Source of the DNA: Pegoplata infirma | Lineage: Eukaryota; Arthropoda; Insecta; Diptera; Anthomyiidae | Reading direction: 5' to 3' | Assembly (NCBI GenBank): GCA_963921195.1 | Contig: OY992537.1 | Coordinates: 1,922,001-1,986,000 of the forward strand | DNA length: 64,000 nucleotides | Part shown: positions 43,213 to 54,538 of the stretch, piece by piece | Position numbering within the stretch: position 1 is the first letter of the stretch | Layout of the letters: every line of letters starts with the position of its first letter | Notes under the pieces: model-generated | What the model saw: only the letters and a program-made list of their open reading frames with translations | What the model was told of the DNA's origin: nothing | The model's database searches: none | Made by a program: the position numbers and the translations under genes

Positions 43213-44590
43213 AAATAAATAATGTGATGTGTTCTAATATCGGAAGACCACTAGATCACCTAGTGGGACATCTGTTTCGACATTTTTCGCAAGCTTCCAG
43301 AACACAGAACAAAAAATTTGGAAATAAAAATTTGTGTAATTACTTGTTTAAATTAAAAAAAATCCTAATTTTTTAATTGACTGTTTTATCAAAACAATTT
43401 AATAAAAATTTAATAGTTTCTTTTTTTAACTTTTGTTTTAAATCTTAGATTTTTGAATTCTCAATTAGTTTATAGTTTTTTGTATATGAATGTATGTAAA
43501 CGTTTTGTAACCATCTTTATGAAATTTTTCTTTGATATCAAGACATAAATATATTTTGTAAAGTTTGAACAAATATGTTTTTTTTTTGTAAAAAAAATAA
43601 TAAAAGTACTTTTAAAAAAATAAATTGTTAAATTTTGAGTAAATTTTTACTTGATACAATTAAAAATTTACTTAAGCGTCGAACTTGAATCAAATTACGT
43701 CGCGTAAGGCGTATAGGTCTAGGCACTTGAACGCTACTGGAGCGGGCCTGTAGCGTGACGGGCTGTTGTATTTTTCAAGCACTTACTGATTCCGTTTCAA
43801 CGTGTCATATTAATTTACAAATTTAATTTAAAAAAGTGGTTATTTGTGATTTTTTTTTTATTTTATACATATTTACAGAAAAACATTTTTTTTCATTTTC
43901 TAATATTTATTTGTCAATTCTGCCACACAAATAAAAAAAAATTCAACACAAAACAAAAAAATAAAATCAGCTGACACGTAAAACGTACGAAAAATCAAAA
44001 TTTTCTAGGTTCGGCCGCTACAGCACCATCACGTATTCGTTTATTCGTATTATTTCTATTTATTTTAATACAAGCTAATGTATCAGCTGACACGTCTCCG
44101 AACCGTATTCGCTCAAGTAATTACCGCCCAATAATTTTTCGTTTGTAATATTTAAATGTAAGGTACCTAAATCAAACGGACGTAAAAATTTAAAATTTGA
44201 TGTGTTTTTTTTAAATTTTGAAAATTTTTTGGAAATTTAAAAGTAAATTTAGGTGTGAAATTACATTGAGGAAAAAATATTTATAAAGTTTTTATGGAGA
44301 AATTTTGGTTCACCACAACGCACAGTGGTTCCAAGTCCAAATCTAGCTGGACAAAATTATTTTATCACCGTTTTATATGTTTTTGGGGTCGCTGAGTTCA
44401 AAAAACATGTTTAAATTTTTCTAAGTCGATTACACTAATCGACAACTTTTTTTTTTTTTTTAATTTCAGTAATTCATTAATGACAAAAATGGTTAATATG
44501 CAGAACAGAAATATGAAATGCAGAAACTTATTTCTTGAAAGTTTTGTAATCTCTAAAAAAAAAAAATTTTTTTGTCGAGAAGTGTAATTG
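43213..44590. other. No gene; decayed CACAGAACAAAA MITE and cassette pieces
   Basis: The left end CACAGAACAAAAAATTTGG at about 43309 and AATTTAATAGTTTCT words resemble 16750-17530. Cassette pieces AATCAAATTACGTCGCG (43690) and AAATCAAACGGACGTAAAA (44170) show that it belongs to the same family. Between 43720 and 44110 is a more GC-rich tract with CGGCCGCTAC that I cannot place. Confidence 0.45.
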
Positions 44591-44597
44591 AAAAAAA

Positions 44598-45060
44598 CAA
44601 GTGAGAGTGTTAAATTCGGCTATGCCGAATCTTTTATACCCTCCAAAATGTAAAAAAAATAAAAAACCAGTGAGAGTGTTACATTCGGCTGTGCCGAATC
44701 TTTTATACCCTCCAAAATGTCTTTTTTTTTGGGGGGGGGGGGGGTTGGTGGGAGACCCCCCCTTGCGATTTCGAACTTCATCTGAGAGAAGAATGTTGCA
44801 TTTGCTTAGCAAAAGTACAAAAAAACCCTGCAAAAAATGCGATTTTTCTTAGGTTGGTTTAGTTCTCCAAGGGAGAACTTTCCTCCCCTTGGTCCGATTT
44901 TATCCATTTCCGAACTTGACCTGCCTAGGAATATAAGACATATTCGTGCCAAACGTCGGAAGTCTAGCTCATTTATTTTGGACTGTATCGTATCCTCTAC
45001 AGACGGACAGACGGACGGACAGACGGATATTTTTGAAATTAGTCGAAGTGTGTAATTGGC
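44598..45060 (+). mobile_element. Fly interspersed repeat, two 5' ends in tandem
   Basis: AACAAGTGAGAGTGTTAAATTCGGCTATGCCGAATC..TATACCCTCC is followed 71 bp later by a second version of the same start (GTGAGAGTGTTACATTCGGC). Then come a G run and a tail with ACAGACGGACAGACGGACGG. The usual GGAGGGTATAA end is missing. Repeat class uncertain. Confidence 0.65.
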
Positions 45061-45801
45061 CGTGGTTTAATAGGAAACTTCAAATTTAGTGATTTATTTA
45101 AGCTTAGCATAATTATAATACTTAAAAGTTATCAAAAACTTACAAAAATTCGATACTTTATTTAGAAAAAAAAATTTAGGCGAAAATCAATTTTCATAAA
45201 AACTGTGATTAATTTTAAACCTGTAAAAACCTGCAAGAAATGTCTGCATGACAACGTTCAGTAATAAATTACCTATAAGTTGTATGTGGTAATTCGACAT
45301 GATATGCCTGGATTCGGTTTTGGCAAGCTGCGGAAGTTTCATAAGTCCTCAAAAATATTGTTATTATTGACCATACTTCAAAGTACAAAAAATGTAAGAA
45401 GAAGATCTATAATAAATTTCTTATTAATGTCCAGAATAAGTATAAATCTGTAGCTTTCTTGTACATAAACCGTTTTGCAACCATTGATGTAACATGGATA
45501 ATATGATGTTATTAGTTGAACACTTATATATAGATTTTTTTTTTTTTAAATATTGGATACCAAAAATGTCATTTCATTCGCATATTAACAAAGTTAAAGA
45601 CCTAATTCCAAAAAATGGTTATAAGTTTGATCAGAACACACCCTTAGCTTTCCCCTAGCACTATTAATTCCCAATTTTAAGGACACTAATTTTTGGACTT
45701 TTGTCCAGCTAGATTTTGATTTGGAACCAATGTGCAACGTTTTGAAATTTTAAAAATTTTCTTTTTTTACAAAAACTTAAACTAAACCCAGTTTTATAAA
45801 A
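45061..45801. other. No gene recognised
   Basis: A/T-rich, no paired termini found. TAGCTGGACAAAATTATTTT (near 44350) and ATTTTTGGACTTTTGTCCAG (near 45690) hint at a decayed inverted repeat around the 44.6-45.1 kb element. Confidence 0.4.
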
Positions 45802-47333
45802 AACAAGTAAAAAAGTTAAATTCGGCCTTGCCGAATGTAGTGATACCCTCCACAATTTCAAAAAGATTATTGCAAAAAACTTTATTTAAAAGGAAATTAC
45901 CAAGGTTGGCAATCGAAACGAATAACGGTATCGATATCGGTATTGGTATCGTTTTTTTTTTTATTTATTTCGGTATCGGTATCGGTTACGGTATCTGAGT
46001 TGAATCGGTTACGGTATTACCGATACCGAAACGTCGATACCGGTACGTACCGGTATTATCGAAAAAATGTTAAAAATATAAAAAAACGCATAAAAACTTC
46101 AATTTTTTTTTTTCAATTTTAATACTAAAACACGTATTTACGTATTTATTTTTAGCATTTTTGCTAAAATGAGCTTTAAAATGTGAAAAAAATTAAAATT
46201 GCGTTTTCTTAGAGGGTCGGCGGGGACGTTGCCGGATCACTCCTACAAAAGGGGGCGTACCGAGAAAACTGTAATTTTCTTATCCTCTTGATAAAAGTGC
46301 AGGACTTTGAAGTTATTCTGACACAAAAATGTTTCATTTGTTACAGAAAGTAAAAAAAATATGTAAAAAAAAGTAGAAGAGCTCGGAAGTTCAGGGTTGC
46401 CAGATTTTTTTTATACCGATCTGGCAGCTTTGAATAAAAAAATAGCACTAAAAAATAGCACTTTTTGAGTTGTTCTCACTTCCAATCGCGTATATCTCGG
46501 TAAATAGTGCCGCTATGAAAAAGTGGTGCCCAAAGATTTTTTTGATTTTTATGAGACTTCGGGGAGGCATTTGGAGTACGATTTTTCATTTACAAAAACC
46601 AAAAAAATTACAAATTTTCTATTATTTTTTTTTTGTAAAAAAAACATGTTTTTTTAGGAAAAACCGTTTCAATACCGGTACGTACCGGTACCGAAGGAAA
46701 AGGTTTTTGGATAAAGGTATCCGATACCAAAACTAAGTTTCGGTATTGGTATTGGTACCGGTATTCAATTTAAAGAGTTTTGAAACGGATAACGGTATTG
46801 AAAAGGTATCGATTGCCAACATTGGAAATTACTTTTGAAAAAAAAAAATTTCCGCAAAAAAAAATTTGGTAAAAAAAATCCGCGATTTTTTTCTTTTTTT
46901 GTCAAAAATATGTTCGTACTTGTTTCAATACCATTTGGTGTTTAATTATGTTCAGATATGTCAACCAGAAGCCGAATTAAAGCATTTTGTATTTTTAGGC
47001 TATGCTGAATGTACTGAAATTTTTGAGGTGTGCTTACATTTTCGTTCATTACTTTTGAACCGCTGAACCGATATCTCTCAAATGCAATACCAAACTTCTC
47101 GGAAGAACTTTTAATAAATATATTAAGTTTCAGTCATCTCTGTGCAATATTTTGTCCGTGATAGCATTTTCCACAGACAGACAGACAGACGGACATCGCT
47201 AGAATGTCTTAAAATCGATCGGGGATCGTGAATATATATACTTTATGGGGTCCAAAACCGATATTTCGATGAGTTACATACGGAATGACAAACTTATATA
47301 TACCCTCTATTGTAAGTGGAGGGTATAAAAAAG
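45802..47333 (+). mobile_element. Fly interspersed repeat (AACAAGT .. GGAGGGTATAA)
   Basis: Starts AACAAGTAAAAAAGTTAAATTCGGCCTTGCCGAA with TACCCTCCAC. Ends with TGAACCGCTGAACCGATATC, ACAGACAGACAGACGGACAT, TATATACTTTATGGGGTCC, and TATACCCTCT..GTGGAGGGTATAA. This arrangement is familiar from many fly genomes. I cannot say whether it is a Helitron-type or a mariner-type remnant. A hAT-like element is nested within. Confidence 0.7.
45901..46824. mobile_element. hAT-like element with CGGTATCGGTATCGG arrays
   Basis: Perfect 8-bp duplication GAAATTAC (45893-45900, 46825-46832). Ends CAAGGTTGGCAATCGAAACG and (inward) CAATGTTGGCAATCGATACC. Both ends are followed by arrays of CGGTATCGATATCGG and by GGTACGTACCGGTA, all strongly self-complementary. 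The centre includes a CAGGGTTGCCAGATTTTTT-like stretch but no coding frame. Confidence 0.93.
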
Positions 47334-47865
47334 AAAATAACTATAAAAAAACTCCGTTTTAAACAAAAACTTATAAAATATTAAACAAATTTCACGATTT
47401 AAAAATTTTAAAACGATACGCTGGACCAAAATTGCTCCATGAAAACTTTGTAAACACTTTCTCCTCAATATACTCTCCATAACGAAACTTTTGGCACCAA
47501 TTTAAAAAATAAAAAAATATTTTTTTTTTGACCAAATGCACTACGAATGCGCTGGTTGCTCCCTGAAGATGACCTCAATTTTTATTTTATTTTTTCAACC
47601 CGTAATCAGCTTTAAGCATCGTTCTGGGGGTATACCCCAAAATTTTTTACATTCGGGACACGCTAATGTACCTATATTTTTTAGACAGGTGATTACAAGC
47701 TATTTTGAAATCATTACACTTGAATAAATTTTGTTTATTATAAGTTGTTTACCTGACTTCTTATTAATAAATTCTGCCACAAAACAACAACATGTCTCCA
47801 TTAATGTCAATTTCCTTTAACATTATTCGATTTTTTTTTATGTTACTCATATTTAACGTTTATTC
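47334..47865. other. No gene recognised
   Basis: A/T-rich with no paired ends. TGGTTGCTCCCTGAAGATG near 47551 is the only compositionally distinct part. Confidence 0.4.
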
Positions 47866-48061
47866 CATAGAGAAACATAGAGGCGAAGGCGTCAAAAATT
47901 GAGTTGTCAAAGTACATTTTGTTTACATGAATTTGTTGACAAAGTACGACTTGTAAACATGTATTGTGTGGTGAATTCACATCGACAACGTACGTGTGAG
48001 AAATTAGAAAAAGATAGCAATATTGTTTTTTCTTTCACCTTCGCCTCTATGTTTCTCTATG
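47866..48061. mobile_element. hAT-like MITE, 24-bp perfect ends
   Basis: Perfect 8-bp duplication GTTTATTC (47858-47865, 48062-48069). Ends CATAGAGAAACATAGAGGCG, both continuing into AAGG with no mismatch, suggesting recent activity. 196 bp, non-coding. The interior mentions TTGTCAAAGTAC, TTGTTGACAAAGTACGAC. Confidence 0.93.
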
Positions 48062-48305
48062 GTTTATTCACTTTAGGATTGTAAAAATATCGAGTATTTG
48101 GGTACTTGGTGCACGATAGAAATAAACTCTCCGGGTACCTAATACCAAAAATTTTTTAAATTTGAATTTTTCGATTTCAACTTCGAATGAAAACGTGATC
48201 AACAAAACACTGAACTTGATTTCATGTGATTCGGAAATTTTCATGTGATTTGAAAAGTTGTGAAAAACAGAACAGAGGCCTAGTTCAAATAAATAAAGTC
48301 GCATT

Positions 48306-48649
48306 CACAATGTTGGAGTACTTTCCTTTCCCTTTTGCACTTTCATATTTTTGAATTTGACTATCTTTTTTCAAACATGTTCTACTCTGGAGTTCCAATC
48401 TGGAGTTAACAGAGCTGTGCAAGTGCCATCACTAATAATGTCATTAAAAAACTAAAAAAAAAAACACAAAACAACCATTGACAAATAATATTGAAAATCT
48501 TTAAAAAATATTATTTTTAAATTAAAGAAATGATTTAACTCAGTTTAAATATTTTGTGTAATTTTGGATGAGACTGAACTCCACTCTACATTTTGCATAG
48601 TTAACATTTCAATCTGTAATCTAGAGTCGAGTGACTCCAACATTGTTAA
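48306..48649. repeat. ACAATGTTGGAGT-ended repeat; uninterrupted hAT target
   Basis: Ends CACAATGTTGGAGTACT and (inward) AACAATGTTGGAGTCACT. At 48424-48441 it reads TGCCATCACTAATAATGT, the reverse complement of the target into which the hAT-like MITE at 3046 inserted (ATTATTAG). Confidence 0.75.
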
Positions 48650-48700
48650 CGTAGCTTAAAAAAATAAAGAAATTGATTTTTTTAAACACATGACTAATTA

Positions 48701-48955
48701 CACTGTGCGACAGCCCAAATCGGTGGGGGTTCTGGCTACGTGGGAAGTTATATCGGTCAAAAAAAAGTTATACGTGTCCCGGCGTTTCGCTAGGTTAGCT
48801 CTAGTAATTGAGATTTATCGATTTGAAGTTTTAGGGGAAATTGTAGTGAGAATGACATCCATAGAGGCCAGTGTTGGCCCATTAAGATTTCTGCTTTGTT
48901 CTCCTTCCTTCTTTCTATTTTATCTTGTACCCTAAACGAGTTTTTACGTTTCACA
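48701..48955. mobile_element. Possible CACTGTGC-ended fragment
   Basis: CACTGTGCGACAGCCCAAATC after TTA recalls the CACTGTGCTACA terminus at 23437. No right end was found. The frame at 48690-48935 begins upstream of this terminus and has no recognised domain. Confidence 0.35.
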
Positions 48956-48999
48956 TTTTGACAATTTAATGAATGTCGATATCAGCCATGGGTTTATAC

Positions 49000-49523
49000 T
49001 AGAGTTGTCAATTATTCGACTTTCAACTTTGTTCGAATAATTCAAATAATTATTTTTCCTCGTTCGATCAAACGATTAAAGATCAAAATTTATTCGATTA
49101 ATCGAAGAGAATAACGAATAAAAAATGGTCGTTAAAAAATAATTTTAGTAACAAAAAAATAAATAATTCATACAAAAAACCTTATATATAAAATAGCTAA
49201 TATTTTTTATAATTAAAATATATATCGTGGCTGCACTTAAAAATTAGGTTATGTGTTTTTCAATTTTTTTTTTTGAAGAGGAACCCCAAGAACCCCATTT
49301 TTTTGTACTGTCGCAGTACATTTTTAAAGTCAACTTTTAATGAACATAAAATTTGCAATATTTGATAAATATTTATGAGAAGTTTTTTTTTCATGAAAGT
49401 ACTGCGAAAGGACTGTTTCTTGTGCCTCTTCAAAAAATTTGAAAAACACATAACTTAATTTTTTGGCGCAACAACGATATATGATATAGTAAGAACAGCA
49501 TAAAATACGAGTTGACAACTCTA
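49000..49523. mobile_element. hAT-like MITE (TAGAGTTGTCAA ends)
   Basis: The 8-bp duplication GTTTATAC / GTTTATGC (48992-48999, 49524-49531) has one mismatch. Ends TAGAGTTGTCAATTATTCG and (inward) TAGAGTTGTCAACTCGTATT. The left subterminal zone has ATTCGA, GTTCGAATAA and AATCGAAG words. Related by its TAGAGTT terminus to 21372-22471. Confidence 0.82.
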
Positions 49524-50057
49524 GTTTATGCCCCATAGGTCTAAGAAATCATGAAAAATATAAAAACCGAAACATTTAAATCTCCTAAATGATAAAGCAG
49601 AACATTCCCATAAAAAAAAATGTGTAGTTATTATCATAAGAATTTAAACCGAATCTATGCTTAGTTGGATAGCTCTAATGGTAACAAGTGCACATACGAC
49701 TATATATATGACGATATGTTATTGTTTTTGCACTAATTATGGTAAGCCTGTTATCAAACAGGGTGTAACAAATTATAATTTTTTGAAAACCTCTATCCTT
49801 CATTAATTATGTTTTCTATATAGAAGTTTTTTTTGATCAGACAATAGTTTATGAGATATAATTATTTTTTTTTAACACCAGATTGGTACTTTTTCCTACT
49901 GTGTGGCGTCCCGAACTGATACATCGGAGAGGTCAAAGAGTATTTAGTTTCCCAAAATATAATTATAAAAATTTGTTTAAATCACAATTTTAATTAACCT
50001 CTAAATTCAATATAAGATGCCTGTTCGTTTACTTTACTACAATCTACTCATTTTTAC
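49524..50057. other. No gene recognised
   Basis: A/T-rich; no termini or tandem structure noticed. Confidence 0.4.
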
Positions 50058-50059
50058 TA

Positions 50060-50288
50060 CACTCAAAATAATTCTACAGTAAAAGGTTTAGTAAGTGATA
50101 TTGTACCAAAATCTACTAATTGGTTACTAATTTTAGTATCTTCAAAGTACTAACATTAGTAATTTTTACTGGTTTTTACTAATATTAGTTAAAAATTTTA
50201 GTATTGGTTACCAATTTCTGCACTAGGTCCTTTTGGACTAAAATTAGTTAAATTTTTAGTATTGAATACCCACGTTTTTTTTTGGGTG
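50060..50288. mobile_element. CACTCAAAA-ended MITE with TTAGTA words
   Basis: Ends CACTCAAAATAATTCTACAG and (inward) CACCCAAAAAAAAACGTGG, flanked by TA. The interior repeats ACTAATTTTAGTA and TTAGTATTGGTTACC. Confidence 0.82.
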
Positions 50289-50669
50289 TACTTTTACTAC
50301 AGCTGGAAATTTTCAGTACAAAAAATAAACAAAGATTTCCAGTTGTAGTAAAAATAGTAAGAAATTTAAGTAAACAAACAGACCTAAGGTGATTTTCAAT
50401 ATCAGAACTGGTTCTGAATTTTTCAAATTTTGGATAAAAATTGATTTTTTTCCAAAACACACCAGTTTAAATTTATTTTTTTAATATTTTAAATAAAAGC
50501 TCATTAATTTCTATGCAAAATTTAAAATTTTTAGAGAGCAGCTATTTTTTGTTTTCGAGAAAATGCGTTTAAGCTTCTAACAATAAGTCATTTTTCTTGA
50601 AAACAAAAAATATTTTATATTTTTTTTTAGATATTTTATTAGAAAATTTGTAGGTATGTATATATATAT

Positions 50670-51703
50670 GAGGCATTCCACACCAAATGTCCCGCTACAG
50701 AAAAACATGTGTCCCGTAAATTTCTGAATAGGTTGTTTGTATAGCCCTATATGAAACTAAGAAAATTGCGTTTTTGGTTTTTCAAATTTTCAAAAACTGG
50801 GCTTAGGAGGCGTGGTCAAATATTGGAAAAATGGCAAAATTTGTGGCAAGTTGCCTTGATTAAATATTTATCACATTAAAACGGAATGCACCACAATGTC
50901 AAAAATTTACATTCTTATATAGTTTTGTATGGGCTAGCGATTAATTTTTTTTTTAAATTTTCCGTTTTTTAAAAATGTCAATTTATCAAAAATCCGTCCA
51001 CTTTTTTTTTCTTTTTTTTTTTTAAATTTAGATGTTTGTCCATCCACACAAAAAAATTCAGAAACACGTTCTTTTTTTCGATGAAATCGCATTTGAACTT
51101 TAAATTTCATAACAATTTTGTAATTTGCTTGTATTTTATTGTTTTAACGTTGCGAATGAGTAATATTAATTACATAAATATTCCTCATACGCTCTGTTGA
51201 AACAAGAAAATACAAGCAAATTAATAAATTGTTATGAAATTTAAAATTCTAATGCGATTTTCTCGAAAAAAAACGAAAAATGTGTTTCTGAATTTTTTTA
51301 TGTGGATGGACAAACATCTAAACTTAAAAAAAAAAGAAAAAAGAAAAAAAAAATGGCAGGATTTTTGATAAATTGACTTTTTAAAAAATGGAAAATTTCA
51401 GAACGGGTTCTGAAAATTTTCCAAAAAAAATAATCGATAGCCCATACAAAACTATATAAGAATGTACATTTTTGAGATTGTGGTGCATTTTGTTTTAATG
51501 TGATTAATATTTAATCAAGGCAACTCTCCACAAATTTGATCACTTTTCCAATATTTGACCACGCCTCCTAAGCCATGTTTTTGAAAAATTTAAGAACCAA
51601 AAACGCAATTTTCTTAGTTTCATATAGGGCTATCCATAAAACCTATTCAGAAGTTTACGGTACACATGTATTTTATTGCTGGACATTTGGTGTGGAATGC
51701 CTC
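50670..51703. mobile_element. 1.03 kb near-complete palindrome (GAGGCATTCCACACC)
   Basis: Ends GAGGCATTCCACACCAAATG on both sides. The arms mirror each other nearly to the centre at about 51187 (for example TTAGGAGGCGTGGTCAAATA with TATTTGACCACGCCTCCTAA, and GATGTTTGTCCATCCACA with TGTGGATGGACAAACATC). Flanks ATATATAT and ATATGTAT could be an 8-bp duplication with one mismatch. Non-coding. Confidence 0.9.
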
Positions 51704-52080
51704 ATATGTATGTGTTGAAACATATGACGATTTTAACAAATCCAACACCATATGTTATCACAAATAAACAAAATTAACATGTGGTATGGCTAACATGACC
51801 AACCATTATTTTTTTGGTGGGATTATGATGATGCCATTTTTAACAGATTTTTTTGTACTTTTTCAATTGAAGCCATTTGTTTAATGACAGTAAAAAATCA
51901 AAGTCCTGCAAAAGTCCTGAGGCAGGGAATTAGAAAATTGTATTACTTAAGTGCAAAACCCCAGTAAATGAATTAGATAACATATATGGCTATTAAAAAA
52001 GTGTCCCAAAGTCAACAACCCCCCAACCAAAAAAAATTCCATACCAATTTTTTTTTATATTTCTACATTTGAAGGGTACC
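51704..52080. other. No gene recognised
   Basis: A/T-rich spacer between two inverted-repeat elements. Confidence 0.4.
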
Positions 52081-52500
52081 TGTCGTACTACACACTCATT
52101 TTTGTCGTGAGTGTATTCTTGATCGTAACAACCAATTTCTGTAACAGGAACGTCATTCGTCTGCGACGAATTTGCACACACAGAAAAATAAGTTTCCAGT
52201 CGAATTTTTTAGTTCCATCAACACATAATTCGGTTGTCGCTACCAATTTTTTGGTGTGACAAACGAATTTTGTTGTTAATTCAACTAAATGTCTGCTGTA
52301 TCAACCGAATTTTAGTTGATACTAGCAAAATTCAATCGAGACGACCTATATACAAATGTATCAACCAATTTTTAGTTGTATTAACTAAATTTCAGTTGGA
52401 TAAAAACAAAATACATGCAAATTCGTCGCAGACAAGTAACTTTCGTATTACAGAAATTTTACTCACGCACGAACTTTTTGTTTTCTTACGCTCACGCATG
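52081..52500. mobile_element. Inverted repeat (TCTGCGACGAATTTGCA) split by a CACACAGAAAA MITE
   Basis: The outer arms GTCTGCGACGAATTTGCA (52158-52175) and TGCAAATTCGTCGCAGAC (52417-52434) also share AATTTCTGTAA further out. Between them lies a roughly 240-bp insert starting CACACAGAAAAATAAG. It is built from CAACCGAATTTTAGTTGATA words. Confidence 0.65.
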
Positions 52501-53181
52501 CTCACAGGAGTATAAAAAAAATTTCTAACGAATTACTGAATCACGTGATTAGGACGCATCTCTTATAAAAAATTGTCTATGATTGTTAACAAGAATGACA
52601 GTAAACAATTGATTGTAAAATTTCGGAAATAACTGTTGATCACAAAACCCCACTTTTTGAAAGATATCAGTTGGTCACGTTAGGAATTTTACCATATGAT
52701 TTTGACAGTTCATATAAGATTATTTATTTTGTAATTTGTGTAAAAATATTGCTGCGTGAAAACTATTAAAAATTATTTTCGAAAATGTCGTTAAAATTAA
52801 TAAATATTGCAAATATTTCGCAAAAAATGTTATGTAAGATTTAACATTATTGTTTTTTATTATTTAAATAATGTTTAAATCTGATTGGTTTAAATTTTAT
52901 TTGTTTTCTCTAATGATTGCATAAAAAAAACAAAAATATGTGTTAATGACTGACTGGTAGTTAATGTTATGATTTACACTGGCCTATACTACCGCCTTCA
53001 AACTGTACTTTGTTTTTAATATGACCAGTTAGAACTTTAACTTGAATTATAAAAAAACATTTAAAAACGTTTATATAAAGCAAACAATAGAACCACTTGA
53101 CTACTTTACTAAAATCTACTATTTTTTACTATTTTTTTTCAATACAAAATGTATACAAAATTTTACAAAATTTGTAAAAAC
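52501..53181. other. No gene recognised
   Basis: A/T-rich, no repeat termini seen. Confidence 0.4.
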
Positions 53182-53184
53182 AGT

Positions 53185-53670
53185 AGTGGTATTCATTTAA
53201 CCGTATATTTATACGCGACTCGTATTTGTATAATTATACGAGATGGTTTTTATGAATGCCCCTTTTTGATTACCTGGTATTACTTACACAATTGTCAAAA
53301 CAAAAAAGCTAATTTTTGTATTTGGAAAATTTACAATGCCACAAATAAAACAAAATTTCAAACAATTAATAAATTTGAAATAAATTAATAAATTTACTGC
53401 AAACAAAAATATTTTTTTATTTTATTTTTTTAATATTTGTCATTTTTAACAAGATTGCCAAATTGTAAAAAAACAAAAAATAGCAAAAAAATATCAAAAT
53501 TATTTGAACATTGGCAATCCTAAACCTGTATAATTATACGATACAAGTTTACGCACCAAAATATGTGTACAAATATATCAGGCCTCGTAAAATATTTTTG
53601 ACAATAATTGTGTAAACTAACCAGATATACACAGTATACGAGGTGTTTATACGGTTAAATGAATACCACT
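53185..53670. mobile_element. MITE with AGTGGTATTCATTTAACCG ends
   Basis: Perfect inverted ends AGTGGTATTCATTTAACCGT on both sides, flanked by AGT (53182-53184, 53671-53673), possibly a 3-bp duplication. TATACGAG words lie near both ends. Related to 27979-28124. Confidence 0.78.
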
Positions 53671-53890
53671 AGTAAGAAATGTTTGTAATCGAACCACAGT
53701 ACAGAGAAGAATGCAATCAGGGTTGCATTGAAAGTGACAGCATACGGTCTAACTTTTGACGTTTTAAAGAAAATGAAAAAATACGCAGCTGTGATTGAGA
53801 ATTCGTTAAATAACATTTATTGTTGTTGCAAATGTTTAACATTTTCCAGTTTTATTTAATATTTTTCATTTAACATTTTCTTTAGGGCCT

Positions 53891-53944
53891 ATTCACACCT
53901 GAGGTGAAATCTCGTTTGAAAGAGATTTTACCTCAGGTGTGAAT
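53891..53944. repeat. 23-bp stem hairpin ATTCACACCTGAGGT
   Basis: ATTCACACCTGAGGTGAAATCTC and its mirror (one mismatch) enclose an 8-base loop. Flanked by TAGGGCCT and GGGTATTA. Possibly the remnant of a very small MITE of the kind seen at 13062 (GGTGCGTTCACAC). Confidence 0.75.
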
Positions 53945-53995
53945 TGGGTATTAGATTAAACAAGAATAATTTTATAATAACATGTTTTGTTTTTA

Positions 53996-54489
53996 CACAG
54001 AAAGAATTGAAAACGAAAGTCAATCAACAAAAACGCGTATTCAATTAATTTTTTAATTGAAACTCCTCCGATAAAGAAAATTGTTATATCAATCATCAAA
54101 TTGTTTTTGGTTTTTATTGGTTTTTATTTCAATTAATAATTTTTTCGATTTTGATTAAAAATTTGATCAATTTTTTATTTAAAGTCAATTAAAATAATGA
54201 TTGATTTAACAAATGAATTTCAAGCTTATGGAAAAATTATGAAGAAATTCATATTTTTTGCTTTCCAATATGTTGCCGACAATAAAATAGTAAAACCCTA
54301 GCATAAAGTATATTTTTGAATTAATGTATACAAATAAATTGAAGCGAAAAAAATCTGGTATGTTGAAAATTTGTAATTTGATAGTTAAAGAAAATAACAA
54401 AAATGTTGATCAAAACAATAATTGACTCATTTAAATTTTGTTGATCAATAGATTTAATTAAAATTTTTTAGCCAATAATTTTTTGTGTG
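53996..54489. mobile_element. CACAGAAAGAATTG-ended MITE with TTGATCAA words
   Basis: Ends CACAGAAAGAATTGAAAACG and (inward) CACACAAAAAATTATTGGC, flanked by TA. The interior repeats TTAATTGA, TTTGATCAATTTTT and AACAAAATTT words. Confidence 0.8.
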
Positions 54490-54538
54490 TATATCAAGCA
54501 AATATGTCTGTTCTATTACTCGCATTTTTTATTATATG

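Noticed and set aside
27360..47200. GTCCGTCCGTCC/GACAGACGGACG runs as CRISPR-like or regulatory arrays
   Set aside because: Short tetramer microsatellites in a known fly-repeat context; no spacer structure.
48690..48935. 81-codon frame near a CACTGTGC terminus
   Set aside because: The composition is somewhat more balanced than its neighbours, but I recognise no domain, and it starts upstream of a likely repeat end.
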